A stretch of 48,753 nucleotides of DNA from Methylobacterium mesophilicum (GTDB lineage: Bacteria; Pseudomonadota; Alphaproteobacteria; Rhizobiales; Beijerinckiaceae): contig NZ_BPQU01000036.1 in the NCBI RefSeq assembly GCF_022179445.1, positions 1 through 48,753 on the forward strand. Direction: 5' to 3'. A program made the translations under genes and the position numbers. Under the pieces are notes generated by a model. That model had not been told where the DNA came from. It made no database searches and worked only from the letters and a program-made list of their open reading frames with translations. This document shows, one piece after another, positions 35,190-43,644 of the stretch. How positions within the stretch are numbered: the first letter of the stretch is position 1; each line of letters starts with the position of its first letter.

Positions 35190-35549
35190 GGAATCCACGG
35201 CGGCCCTTCTTCGGTGTCGCGACCGAAAAGTCCGGTACCGTACACAACCAGGGTTTTCAAACACGACGCGAAATTAACCTAGGGATGTAAGTATTCGTCC
35301 TGGGGGTCGCGGCGGGGCGCCTTGCGATCGTTCAGGTATGGTCGCGGGCGCAAGCCGTCGACGCGTGGGGACGGAACACGGAACCGTGACCCGATTGCTC
35401 GTCGGGGTGCCAGCGCTTGTGACCGATTTGCAAGACGGTTACGGACGGCCATCGGAAGAAGAAAAACAAACATACGATAGTTTATAAATCGAGCGATCCT
35501 GCGATGACGGCTGAAAATCTCAGGTTTCGAGCATTTCGGCCGAGGGTGC
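35190..35549. promoter_or_regulatory. Shared promoter region of two divergent AraC paralogues
   Basis: 360 bp. The stretch at 35455-35490 is AT-rich with TTTATAAAT, a likely promoter for the plus-strand gene; another AT-rich piece at 35240-35290 lies in front of the minus-strand gene. A centred inverted repeat CACGGAACCGTG at 35377-35388 (5-bp arms, AA spacer) is a candidate operator. No gene lies here. Confidence 0.5.
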
Positions 35550-36515
35550 GTGCAGACAGTCCTTTCAACACGTGAAATCAAAGAGGGCGCGCGGTTCAAG
35601 CTGTGGCGTGAAGTCATCTTCGACCGCATGGGGCCGATTGAGCTGAGTCAAACCTGTGATCGACCTTTCGAAGGACTGATACAGGCGGCCGATGTCGGTA
35701 GCTTGCGGATCACCCGCATTCGCGAAAGCAACGTGCGGTCGGAGATCACGCCGCAGACCCTGCGTCGGCGGGAGCGGACCGGGGCGGTCTTCGCGCTGAT
35801 CCAGCTCGAAGGCCGCTCGATCAACGTCCAGGACGGCCGGGAGGCCATCCAGGGAGCCGGCGAGATCGTGCTGCTGGCCGACCGCCCGAACGTGCACGTC
35901 TCGGGGGCCGGCGACCAGTCCCTCGTGCTCGAGATCCCGGTCGCGCCCCTGACGCACATGCTGGGGCCGACCCGGCACTTCACCGCCCTGACGTTCGGGG
36001 GCGACGACGGCACCGGCGTGCTGGTGAAGGCGTTCTTCAGCGATCTCGTCCGGGTCCACGCGGACCTCGACGCCGTCACGGCCGAACGCATGGCCGGCGT
36101 CGGCATCGACCTGATCGTGGCGAGCCTCGCCGAGCGCCTGGCCAGGGCGGTGCCGCGACCGCTCCACGGCAGCGTCGTGGTCCAGCGCGCCAAGGCCCAT
36201 GTCGAGGCCAACCTGGGCGACACGACCCTCGATCCGCCCCGGCTCGCGGCCGCCGTCGGGGTTTCCCTGCGCCGGCTGCAGGAGCTGTTCCAGGAGCGCG
36301 GCCAGCACATCTCCGATTGGATCTGGCAGCGCCGGCTGGACGCCGCGGCCGACCGCCTTGCGGATCCGGGCTGCGCCCACATCGCCATCGGCAACCTCGC
36401 GTATGGCAGCGGCTTCACCAACCAGGCCCACTTCGCCCGCCGCTTCAAGGCGCGCTACGGCCTGAGCCCCAGCGCGTACCGGGCCGTTTCCGCGAAGCCG
36501 CCCCCGGGCCGGTGA
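35550..36515 (+). CDS. AraC family transcriptional regulator, paralogue B
   Basis: A 321-residue AraC protein with the same architecture as the divergent gene at 34212-35189. It starts with GTG at 35550, preceded by GAGGG. The HTH half (LAAAVGVSLRRLQELFQERG, GSGFTNQAHFARRFKARYG) is nearly the same as in paralogue A, while the N-terminal sensor half has diverged more. That pattern suggests the two bind similar DNA sites but answer to different signals. It reads toward the OPT transporter, whose gene starts 146 bp downstream, so that operon is a candidate target. Confidence 0.9.
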   Translation: MQTVLSTREIKEGARFKLWREVIFDRMGPIELSQTCDRPFEGLIQAADVGSLRITRIRESNVRSEITPQTLRRRERTGAVFALIQLEGRSINVQDGREAIQGAGEIVLLADRPNVHVSGAGDQSLVLEIPVAPLTHMLGPTRHFTALTFGGDDGTGVLVKAFFSDLVRVHADLDAVTAERMAGVGIDLIVASLAERLARAVPRPLHGSVVVQRAKAHVEANLGDTTLDPPRLAAAVGVSLRRLQELFQERGQHISDWIWQRRLDAAADRLADPGCAHIAIGNLAYGSGFTNQAHFARRFKARYGLSPSAYRAVSAKPPPGR

Positions 36516-36661
36516 TCTGACGTGCTCCCGCCGGCCCGGGCCGTGGCGCGGCCTCGCGCCTGCGCGACGGGCTCAGCTGCCGCCCCCGACCCGTCGCAAC
36601 GCCGCAGGCGGGATAGCTTTCGGGACTGCGGTGGTTTGCGGGACGACAGCATGGGGGCAGG

Positions 36662-38728
36662 ATGGACGCCACCAGTCCTAGAATGGCGCCCGAGACCGCG
36701 CCGAAAGGCCCGACCGCGCCGAGAACCTCGACCCCGCAGGCGCATCCGGCGGAGCTGACCCTGCGCGGCATCGCGCTCGGGACCGTCATCACGGTCGTCT
36801 TCATGGCGGCTAACCTCTACATGGGGTTGAAGACCGGGATGACGTTCTCGTCCTCGATCCCGGCCGCGATGCTGTCGATGGGCGCGTTCCGGCTGATGGG
36901 CGGCGCCGGCATCCTCGAGAACAACATCGTCCAGACCCAGGCCTCGGCGGCCGGCACCCTGTGCAACGTCATCCTGGTCCTGCCGGGCCTGGTGCTGATC
37001 GGGCACTGGCACGGCTTCCCGTTCTGGCAGACCACGGCGGTCTGCGCCCTGGGCGGCCTGCTCGGCGTGGCGTTCTCGATCCCGTTGCGGCGGGCGCTGG
37101 TCTCGGGCAGCGACCTGCCCTACCCGGAGGGCATCGCCGCCGCCGAGGTCCTCAAGACCGGCCACGAGGAGGAGGGCGGCCACGGCCTGCGCGACCTGCT
37201 CGCCGCCGCCGGGGCGGCCGGAATCGTCGGGCTCGCCACCACGGGGCTGAAGCTCCTGGGCGAGGGGCTCTCCGGCGCGATCAGCCTCGGGGGCGCCGCC
37301 TTCCGCACCGGGACCGGGTTCTCCCTGGCGCTGGTCGGCGTCGGCTACCTCGTGGGCATCGGGGCGTGCCTGGCGCTGCTGACCGGCGTGCTGATCGCCT
37401 GGGGCATCGCGGTCCCGATCCTCACCGCGCTCGCGCCCGATCCGGGCAAGACCGCCGGGCAGGCCGCCGAGGCGGTCTGGTCCGAGCAGGTGCGCCTGAT
37501 GGGGGCCGGGATCATCGCGGTGGGCGGCCTGTGGACGGTGGCCTCGCTCGCCCGCCCGATCGCGGCCAGCATCCGCACGGCCCTGTCGTCGGCCGGCGGC
37601 GGCCTCGGCGCGGACCACCCGCGCGCGGAGCGCGACCTGCCGATCACCTGGGTCGCGGGCGGGGCGCTGGCCCTGTGCGTGCCGCTGGCGCTGCTGTTTG
37701 CCGACTTCGCCCGCCCGGCCAGGCTCGGCGGCACGCTGATCGTCTTCGCGGTGGCGGCGACGCTGTTCATGGTGCTGTTCGGCTTCCTGATGGCCGCCGC
37801 CTGCGGCTACCTCGCGGGCCTGCTCGGCTCCTCGTCGAGCCCGATCTCCGGGATCGGGATCCTCACCACCATGGCGACCGCGCTGCTGCTGCCGGTGCTG
37901 CTGGGCCACGCCGCCGGCCCCGAGGGCGACCGGTTCGTCACCGGCATGGCGCTGCTGCTCACCGCCGTCATCGTCACCACCGCGTCGATCGCCAACGACA
38001 ACCTGCAGGACCTCAAGACCGGGCAGGTGGTGGGCGCCACCCCCTGGCACCAGCAGGTCGCGCTGATCATCGGCGTCGGGGTCGGCGCCCTGGTGATCGC
38101 GCCGCTCCTGTCGCTGCTCTACCAGGCCTACGGCTTCGTCGGCGCGCCGTCCCGCGAGGGGCTCGACCCGGCGAGCGCCCTGGCGGCGCCCCAGGCCGCC
38201 CTGATGACCCAGATCGCCAAGGGGATCACGCACGGCGCGCTGCCCTGGACCATGGTGCTGATCGGCGCCGGGCTCGGCATCGTGCTGGTGGCGGCCGAGG
38301 CGTGGCTGAAGCGCCGCGGCCTCACCTTCCCGGCGCTCACCGTGGGGATCGGCATGTACCTGCCGCTCTCCGTCGAGGTGACGATCGCCGTCGGCGGCAT
38401 CCTGGGCTGGCTCGCCGAGCGCCGCCTGCGCCGCCGGGTCCGGGGCGACCGGCGGGACGGGGTGCTCGCCGCCGCCCGCCGCCGGGGCGTGCTCCTGGCC
38501 TCGGGGTTTTTGGTCGGGGAGAGCGTCGTCGGCGTGCTGCTGGCCGGCGCCGACCTCATGGCCGGGCACAGCGGAGCGCTCGCCATCGCCGGGCCGGGTT
38601 TTGCGTCCACGGCGACCTGGCTCGGGCTGGCGGTGTTTCTGGCGGGGCTGGGACTCTATTTCCGGCTGGTGTCCGCGGTGGATGAAGACACGCCCGGGAC
38701 CGCCTCCCGCTCGTCGGTCGCGTCATGA
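36662..38728 (+). CDS. OPT family oligopeptide/metal-chelate transporter
   Basis: A 688-residue carrier with about sixteen hydrophobic helices. The first is followed by MAANLYMGLKTGMTFSSSIP, the family signature with the YxGLKxG motif, and GGAGILENNIVQTQASAAGT. The helix-rich middle has ANDNLQDLKTGQVVGATPW and the end GIGMYLPLSVEVTIAVGGIL, both typical of bacterial OPT proteins. Known members import peptides or metal-siderophore-like chelates with protons. The stop overlaps the start of the DUF2243 gene in an ATGA. The substrate is not known. Confidence 0.92.
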   Translation: MDATSPRMAPETAPKGPTAPRTSTPQAHPAELTLRGIALGTVITVVFMAANLYMGLKTGMTFSSSIPAAMLSMGAFRLMGGAGILENNIVQTQASAAGTLCNVILVLPGLVLIGHWHGFPFWQTTAVCALGGLLGVAFSIPLRRALVSGSDLPYPEGIAAAEVLKTGHEEEGGHGLRDLLAAAGAAGIVGLATTGLKLLGEGLSGAISLGGAAFRTGTGFSLALVGVGYLVGIGACLALLTGVLIAWGIAVPILTALAPDPGKTAGQAAEAVWSEQVRLMGAGIIAVGGLWTVASLARPIAASIRTALSSAGGGLGADHPRAERDLPITWVAGGALALCVPLALLFADFARPARLGGTLIVFAVAATLFMVLFGFLMAAACGYLAGLLGSSSSPISGIGILTTMATALLLPVLLGHAAGPEGDRFVTGMALLLTAVIVTTASIANDNLQDLKTGQVVGATPWHQQVALIIGVGVGALVIAPLLSLLYQAYGFVGAPSREGLDPASALAAPQAALMTQIAKGITHGALPWTMVLIGAGLGIVLVAAEAWLKRRGLTFPALTVGIGMYLPLSVEVTIAVGGILGWLAERRLRRRVRGDRRDGVLAAARRRGVLLASGFLVGESVVGVLLAGADLMAGHSGALAIAGPGFASTATWLGLAVFLAGLGLYFRLVSAVDEDTPGTASRSSVAS

Positions 38729-39216
38729 CGGCGGCCGCACCCGAAACCCGCGCCTTCCCGCTCGGCGCCGGGATCCTGTTCGGGCTGGGGCTCGGCGGGT
38801 TCTTCGACGGGATCGTGCTGCACCAGATCCTGCAATGGCACCACATGGTGAGCAGCTGGTACCCGATCGATTCGATCCCCAACCTCGAGCTCAACACCCG
38901 CTGGGACGGGATCTTCCACAGCGCCACCTACGTGTTCGTGGTGCTCGGGCTGTTCATCCTGTGGCGCGCCGCGCATCGCGGGCACCTGTCCTGGTCGAAC
39001 AAGCTGCTGGCCGGATCGCTCCTTGTCGGCTGGGGCCTGTTCAACACGGTCGAGGGCGTGATCGACCACCAGATCCTCGGCGTCCACCACGTCAACGAGA
39101 CGATGCCCCGGGACCAGTGGATCTTCTGGGATGTCGGGTTCCTGCTCTGGGGCGTCGCCATGCTGGTCGCCGGCGGGCTGCTGGTGCGGGCGGGGCGCCG
39201 GGAGGGGGCGGCGTGA
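38725..39216 (+). CDS. DUF2243 family membrane protein with duplicated His motif
   Basis: A 163-residue protein with four membrane helices (about 13-32, 66-82, 93-113, 133-155). At the ends of the first and third helix it carries the same motif: D28-G-I-V-L-H33-Q-I-L-Q-W-H39-H40 and E110-G-V-I-D-H115-Q-I-L-G-V-H121-H122. The 82-residue spacing suggests an internal duplication of a two-helix unit. Six histidines and two acids near one membrane face would suit a metal or heme site; this is inference. Other histidines are H65, H84 and H87. It overlaps the OPT gene upstream by ATGA and the next small gene by GTGA. Confidence 0.85.
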   Translation: MTAAAPETRAFPLGAGILFGLGLGGFFDGIVLHQILQWHHMVSSWYPIDSIPNLELNTRWDGIFHSATYVFVVLGLFILWRAAHRGHLSWSNKLLAGSLLVGWGLFNTVEGVIDHQILGVHHVNETMPRDQWIFWDVGFLLWGVAMLVAGGLLVRAGRREGAA

Positions 39217-39383
39217 GGTTTCGGCGAAGTGCTCTGACGACCCTGGCCCTGCCGACCCTGGTTCCCTGGGCCGTCCTCGGGGCCGCCCTGGTCCTGGCGA
39301 CGATGCCGGCCTGGCGGCCCCTGGTCTTCGGCACCGCGCTCACCCTCGACGACCTCTTGAGCCTGCGCTGCCTGTCCGGCTGA
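39213..39383 (+). CDS. Small single-helix membrane protein coupled to DUF2243
   Basis: A 56-residue protein starting with GTG at 39213, which overlaps the stop of the DUF2243 gene (GTGA). GGGAGGGGG stands just upstream. It has a basic start (MRFRRSALTT), one membrane helix (LVPWAVLGAALVLATMPAW) and a short polar end with LDDLLSLRCLSG, including a cysteine four residues from the end. The tight overlap and ribosome site make it a real gene despite its size. No family is recognised; it could be an accessory subunit. Confidence 0.68.
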   Translation: MRFRRSALTTLALPTLVPWAVLGAALVLATMPAWRPLVFGTALTLDDLLSLRCLSG

Positions 39384-39386
39384 GCC

Positions 39387-40142
39387 TCAGGCGCCGGCCT
39401 CGCCGAGCAGGGTCTGGACGAAGCGGCGGGTGCGCGGGTCGGCGGGCCGGGCGAACAGCTCGGCCGGCGGTCCCTGCTCGACCAGCGTGCCGCCGTCGAG
39501 GAACGCCACCGCGTCGGCGACCCGCCGGGCGAGGCGCAGGTCGTGGGTCGCCATCAGCATGGTCATGCCCTCGCGGGCCAGCCCGGCCAGCACGTCCACC
39601 ACCTCGGCGGCGAGTTCGGGATCGAGCGCGGAGGTCGGCTCGTCGCACAGCAGCAGGCGCGGGGAGGGGGCGAGCGCCCGGGCGATCGCCACCCGCTGCT
39701 GCTGGCCGCCCGACAGGCTCGCCGGCCACGCCTCGGCCTTGTGGGCGAGGCCGACCCGCGCCAGCAATTCCAGCGCCCGGACCCGGGCCGCGGCCCGGGG
39801 CCATTTGCCGACCGTGATCAGCCCCTCGGTAATGTTCTCGATCACCGTGCGGTGGGGAAACAGCTGGAAGTTCTGGAACACCATGCCGGTCTGGCGCCGG
39901 ACCGCCAGCAGGTCCCGCCGGGCCGGCGCCGTGCCGGCCCGGAAGGTGAGGCGCCGGTCGCCGAGCACCAGCGTGCCGGCCTGCGGGATCTCGAGCAGGT
40001 TCACGCAGCGCAGCAGGGTCGACTTGCCCGAGCCCGACGGGCCGATCAGCGCGGTGACCTTCCCCTCCGGCACCGTCAGGTCGATGCCGCGCAGGATCGG
40101 GGTGTCGCCGAACCGCTTCTCGATGGCCTGGAGGGCGATCAC
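39387..40142 (-). CDS. tcyN: Cystine-type amino acid ABC transporter, ATP-binding protein
   Basis: A 251-residue ATPase of the polar amino acid uptake family. Walker A is GPSGSGKST, the signature is LSGGQQQRVAIARAL, Walker B is LLLCDEPTSALDP and the H-loop is MATHD. The start is GTG at 40142, overlapping the stop of the permease gene (GTGA), with GGAGG upstream. It energises the permease encoded before it; the substrate is inferred from the binding protein. Confidence 0.92.
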   Translation of the reverse strand: MIALQAIEKRFGDTPILRGIDLTVPEGKVTALIGPSGSGKSTLLRCVNLLEIPQAGTLVLGDRRLTFRAGTAPARRDLLAVRRQTGMVFQNFQLFPHRTVIENITEGLITVGKWPRAAARVRALELLARVGLAHKAEAWPASLSGGQQQRVAIARALAPSPRLLLCDEPTSALDPELAAEVVDVLAGLAREGMTMLMATHDLRLARRVADAVAFLDGGTLVEQGPPAELFARPADPRTRRFVQTLLGEAGA

Positions 40143-40819
40143 GCGCGCGCCTCCAGGTAGCCGCCGTAGCGCCCGAGGCGCCGCTCCAGCCCGCCCTGCA
40201 GCCAGGACAGGCCCGAGCACAGCACGAGGTAGATCAAGGCCGCCTCGGCGTAGAGGATCAGCGGCTCGTAGGTTACCGCCACGATGCGCTGGGCCGCCTG
40301 GAACATCTCCGGCACGGTGATCGCGGCGGCGAGCGAGGTGTCCTTCACGAGCGCGATGAAGCTGTTGGACAGGGACGGCACCGCCACCCGCCCCGCCTGG
40401 GGCAGGATCGTGCGGCGCAGGGCCTGGGCGGGGGTCATGCCGGTGGCGTAGGCGGCCTCCCACTGGCCCTTCGGGATCGACGCGATGGCGGCGCGCACGA
40501 TCTCGGACGCGTAGGCGCCGACGTTGAGCGTGAAGCCGATCACCGCGGCCGGAAACGCGTCGATCAGGATGCCGGCGCTGGGCAGGCCGTAGAAGATCAC
40601 GAACAGCTGCACGAGGAGCGGCGTGCCCCGGAAGATCCAGACATAGGTCCAGGCGAGCGCCGCCACCGGGCGCGGGCCGAACAGGCGCGCGAGCGCCACC
40701 GCCAGGCCGAGGCTCAGCCCGAGCCCGAAGGCGATGAGGGTCAGCGGCACGGTGAAGCGGAGACAGGCTTCGAGCAGCGGCCCGAGCGACTGGAGCATGA
40801 GGTCGAGCCAGTGCGGCAC
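40139..40819 (-). CDS. tcyL: Cystine-type amino acid ABC transporter, permease
   Basis: A 226-residue inner-membrane permease of the His/Glu/Gln/Arg/opine family with about five helices. WIFRGTPLLVQLFVIFYGLP and the EAA loop EAAYATGMTPAQALRRTILP are diagnostic. It begins with GTG at 40819. A gap of 371 bp, holding a copy of the palindrome element, separates it from the binding-protein gene upstream. Only one permease is encoded, so it would act as a homodimer. Confidence 0.92.
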   Translation of the reverse strand: MPHWLDLMLQSLGPLLEACLRFTVPLTLIAFGLGLSLGLAVALARLFGPRPVAALAWTYVWIFRGTPLLVQLFVIFYGLPSAGILIDAFPAAVIGFTLNVGAYASEIVRAAIASIPKGQWEAAYATGMTPAQALRRTILPQAGRVAVPSLSNSFIALVKDTSLAAAITVPEMFQAAQRIVAVTYEPLILYAEAALIYLVLCSGLSWLQGGLERRLGRYGGYLEARA

Positions 40820-41190
40820 GGGACGGTGTTTCCTACGGGATCGGGCGACGGTCTATACGGGTTTGCGCCGCGGATCGCGCGGGATTTTGCCGGCTCTATC
40901 GGGGTCGGGCTGCTTCACGCACCGCGTTGCGGACCATCCACGCCTCGGAATGACGCCCTGTCCAGGCGTGACACGCGCGCGCCCCGCTGCGACCAGCAGA
41001 AGTTAAGGGAATCCGGATGTGGGGTGGGTCCCCTCTCCCGTGCGGGAGAGGGACAGGGTGAGGGATGCGACCTCTCCGGAAGACCCTGGTCCCTCACCCC
41101 GACCCTCTCCCGCTCGGGAGAGGGGGAATGTCGCGATCTGCGCGGACCGATATGGGCACGTCGTCGCCCTCAGAAGAGGAGGGCGCGCAT
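40820..41190. other. Gap inside the ABC transporter gene set, with palindrome element
   Basis: 371 bp between the binding-protein stop and the permease start on the minus strand. It holds element copy 2 (41031-41125). Beyond that, no gene or clear promoter was seen. The gap is long for an operon of this type and its position suggests that the element separates expression of the binding protein from that of the membrane parts. Confidence 0.45.
41031..41125 (-). repeat. Paired-palindrome intergenic element, copy 2 (inverted)
   Basis: Same design as the copies at 33461 and 43645, but in the opposite orientation: the linker reads GACAGGGTGAGGGATGCG, which matches the reverse complement of copy 3. 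The left palindrome core is CTCTCCCGTGCGGGAGAG; the right one is CTCTCCCGCTCGGGAGAG, with one changed base in the loop. It lies between the binding-protein gene and the permease gene. Confidence 0.9.
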
Positions 41191-41967
41191 CTACTGCGAA
41201 ACGTCCGCCCCGAAATATTTCTGCGCGATCGCCGCGTAGCTGCCGTCGGCCTTGATCTCGGTCAGCGCCTTGTCGAGGGCGGCCTTCAGGTCGGGGTTGT
41301 TCTTGCGCAGGAGGATGCCGGACGCGTCGGCGTCGTCCTTCTGGGCCACGATCTTCACGGGGGCGTTCGGCTTCTGCTTGTGGAAGTCGAGGAAGGACAG
41401 GTTGTCGTTGAGGGTCGCGTCGGCGCGGCCGGTGATGACAAGCTGGATCGACTGGTCGAACCCGTCGGTGCCGACCAGCTCGGCCCCGGATTCGGTGGCG
41501 AGCCGCGCGAAGTTGCTGCTCAGGCTCTGGGCGGACTTCTTGCCCTTGAGGTCGGCGAACCCCTTGATCGTGCCGGTGTCGGCCCGGGTGATCAGCACCG
41601 CCCGGGAGCGGATATAGGGCTCGGAGAAGTCGAACTTCGCCTGGCGCTCCTTGGTGATGCCGACCTGGTTGATCACCACGTCGTAGCGCTTGGCGTCGAG
41701 CCCGGCGATCAGGCCGTCCCACTTGCCTTCGAGGAATTGCGGCGCGACGCCGAGTTTTTCCGCCACCTTGCGGCCGATCTCCACGTCGAAGCCGACCAGC
41801 GCCCCGGAGGCGTCGTGGAAGGAGAACGGCGCGTAGGTCCCCTCGGTGCCGATCCGCAGGGTCTTGGCGGCCCGGATCGCGTCGAGGTCGTCGGCCCGCG
41901 CGGAGACGCCGAGGAGCAGGGCGGCCGCGGCGAAGACGGCCGCGACGGAGGCGGGGACAAGACGCAT
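41191..41967 (-). CDS. tcyJ: Cystine-type amino acid ABC transporter, periplasmic binding protein
   Basis: A 258-residue solute-binding protein with a signal peptide (1-25, ending SARA). The mature part closely follows E. coli TcyJ/FliY: IGTEGTYAPFSFHDASG, WDGLIAGLDAKRYDVVINQV and KFDFSEPY, ending KYFGADVSQ against the FGADVTK end of FliY. This makes L-cystine the best guess for the ligand, with another polar amino acid as the alternative. The ATG at 41967 follows GGAG. It is the promoter-proximal gene of the transporter. Confidence 0.9.
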   Translation of the reverse strand: MRLVPASVAAVFAAAALLLGVSARADDLDAIRAAKTLRIGTEGTYAPFSFHDASGALVGFDVEIGRKVAEKLGVAPQFLEGKWDGLIAGLDAKRYDVVINQVGITKERQAKFDFSEPYIRSRAVLITRADTGTIKGFADLKGKKSAQSLSSNFARLATESGAELVGTDGFDQSIQLVITGRADATLNDNLSFLDFHKQKPNAPVKIVAQKDDADASGILLRKNNPDLKAALDKALTEIKADGSYAAIAQKYFGADVSQ

Positions 41968-42624
41968 CACGACGAACTCCAGGGCGAAAGCGTTGAAATC
42001 ACGGACCCCGATCCCGCTCGCCCGTCCGGCAAGATCGTCCAGGACGACTCTGTCGCGACGCGCGGATCGGAGGTCCGGGGTGGCTCGTCGCCGCGTCGTC
42101 GCCGACCGGGCCGGGCCGCGTGTCCTATACCAAGCGGGGCGCACGGCGCCTACGCCGTGTCGGGGCGGCGCCGTCGCCCGAAAGCAGAGTCTTCCGGCTG
42201 GCCGCACCGGTCCAGGTGTTTGCGTCTTCGGAGGCGCGCCCCGCCCCGGACGGCCGGATCGTCGGGAACACCGGGCCTCGACGGCGCAAGACCTTGATCG
42301 ACTGATGTTTCCGGTTCCCGGACCCCGCTGTGCGGTTCCGGCATGACCGGGTGATGATCAAACGCCTCTGTTGTGGATAGGGAATAAGATTTCCGGCGGC
42401 CGGACCGGGTTGTCCCTGCCGCCCAAGGCTTGCGCGGCCGGCCCGGGCGGATCGCAAACACAGCGCGGCTTTTGTCGAGCCGGCGCCGGGACGGGTGTTG
42501 ATCTCGGATGATCCTTCGGCACAGTGCCGGCGTGGTGCCGATCCGGGGCTGGCCTCTCGTCCCGGTGGCGGCGCGGAATGGTCTATCGTTGTGAGTCGGG
42601 GGGCGCCCCGGCGGAGGATCGCGC
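41968..42624. promoter_or_regulatory. Divergent region between the cystine transporter and the dehydratase
   Basis: 657 bp, the longest gene-free stretch in the window. It should contain promoters for both flanking operons. The segment at 42355-42400 is less GC-rich and includes TTGTGGATAGGGAATAAGAT, a possible promoter-like stretch. No gene, riboswitch or repeat was identified; the open frames here are shadows. Confidence 0.35.
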
Positions 42625-43551
42625 ATGAGCTCGCCTGCCCAGCCCTACCGGGGCGTCTTCCCGGTCGCCCCCACGGTGTTCGACGCCGCGGGCGCCCTCG
42701 ATCTCGACGGGCAGCGCCGGGCGATCGACTTCATGATCGACGCCGGCAGCCACGGCCTCTGCATCCTGGCCAACTTCTCCGAGCAGTTCGTCCTCACCGA
42801 CGCCGAGCGCGAGACCGTGATGGACGCGGTGCTCGACCACGTCGCCGGCCGGGTGCCGGTGATCGTGACGACCACGCACTTCGCCACCCAGGTCTGCGCC
42901 GAGCGCTCCCGCCGGGCGCAAGAAGCCGGCGCCGCCATGGTGATGGTCATGCCGCCCTATCACGGCGCCACGATCCGGGTGCCGGACATCGGCGTCTACG
43001 ACTTCTTCCGCGGCGTCTCGGACGCGATCTCGATCCCGATCATGATCCAGGACGCCCCGGTGGCCGGCACGCCGCTCTCGGCCGCGTTCCTGGCCCGCAT
43101 GGCCCGGGAGATCGAGCACGTCTCCTACTTCAAGATCGAGACCCCCGGAGCCGCCGGCAAGCTACGCGAGCTGATCGCGCAGGGCGGCGACGCGGTGGTC
43201 GGCCCCTGGGACGGCGAGGAGGCGATCACCCTGATGGCCGACCTCGATGCCGGCGCCACCGGGGCGATGACCGGCGGCGCCTATCCGGACGGCATCCGCC
43301 AGATCACCGACGCCTACGCGGCCGGCCGCCGGAGCGAGGCGCTCGACGCCTACGCGCGCTGGCTGCCGCTGATCAACCACGAGAACCGGCAATGCGGGCT
43401 CCTGGCCTGCAAGGCGCTGATGGCCGAGGGCGGCATCATCGCCCACGAGACCGCCCGCCTGCCGCTCCAGCCGCTCCACCCGGATACCCGCGCGGCGCTG
43501 ATCGAATTGGCCCGGCGCAACGATGCGCTGGTGCTGCGCTGGGGGCGGTGA
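42625..43551 (+). CDS. Probable 2-keto-3-deoxy-L-arabonate dehydratase (DHDPS family)
   Basis: A 308-residue enzyme of the dihydrodipicolinate synthase/NAL aldolase superfamily. The Schiff-base lysine is K170 in YFKIETPG. The segments IDAGSHGLCILANFSEQFVL, VTTTHFATQVCAERSRRAQE, MPPYHGATIRVP and IMIQDAPVAGTPLS closely resemble, from memory, the characterised Azospirillum enzyme that turns 2-keto-3-deoxy-L-arabonate into 2-oxoglutarate semialdehyde. Hydroxyproline pathway deaminases belong to the same superfamily and are an alternative. CGGAGG precedes the ATG. No other arabinose genes are adjacent. Confidence 0.8.
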   Translation: MSSPAQPYRGVFPVAPTVFDAAGALDLDGQRRAIDFMIDAGSHGLCILANFSEQFVLTDAERETVMDAVLDHVAGRVPVIVTTTHFATQVCAERSRRAQEAGAAMVMVMPPYHGATIRVPDIGVYDFFRGVSDAISIPIMIQDAPVAGTPLSAAFLARMAREIEHVSYFKIETPGAAGKLRELIAQGGDAVVGPWDGEEAITLMADLDAGATGAMTGGAYPDGIRQITDAYAAGRRSEALDAYARWLPLINHENRQCGLLACKALMAEGGIIAHETARLPLQPLHPDTRAALIELARRNDALVLRWGR

Positions 43552-43644
43552 GGGTTATTTGCTGGGGGCGGGCGGCGGTCCGACGGACGCTCGGTCCTCC
43601 CTCGCTGTGAGGCGCACATCGGCGTCAGTAAGACGCGACGGACT

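Noticed and set aside
36455..38569. Open minus-strand frame of about 700 codons opposite the OPT transporter
   Set aside because: The OPT protein on the other strand has full family motifs; the antisense product is low-complexity and charged.
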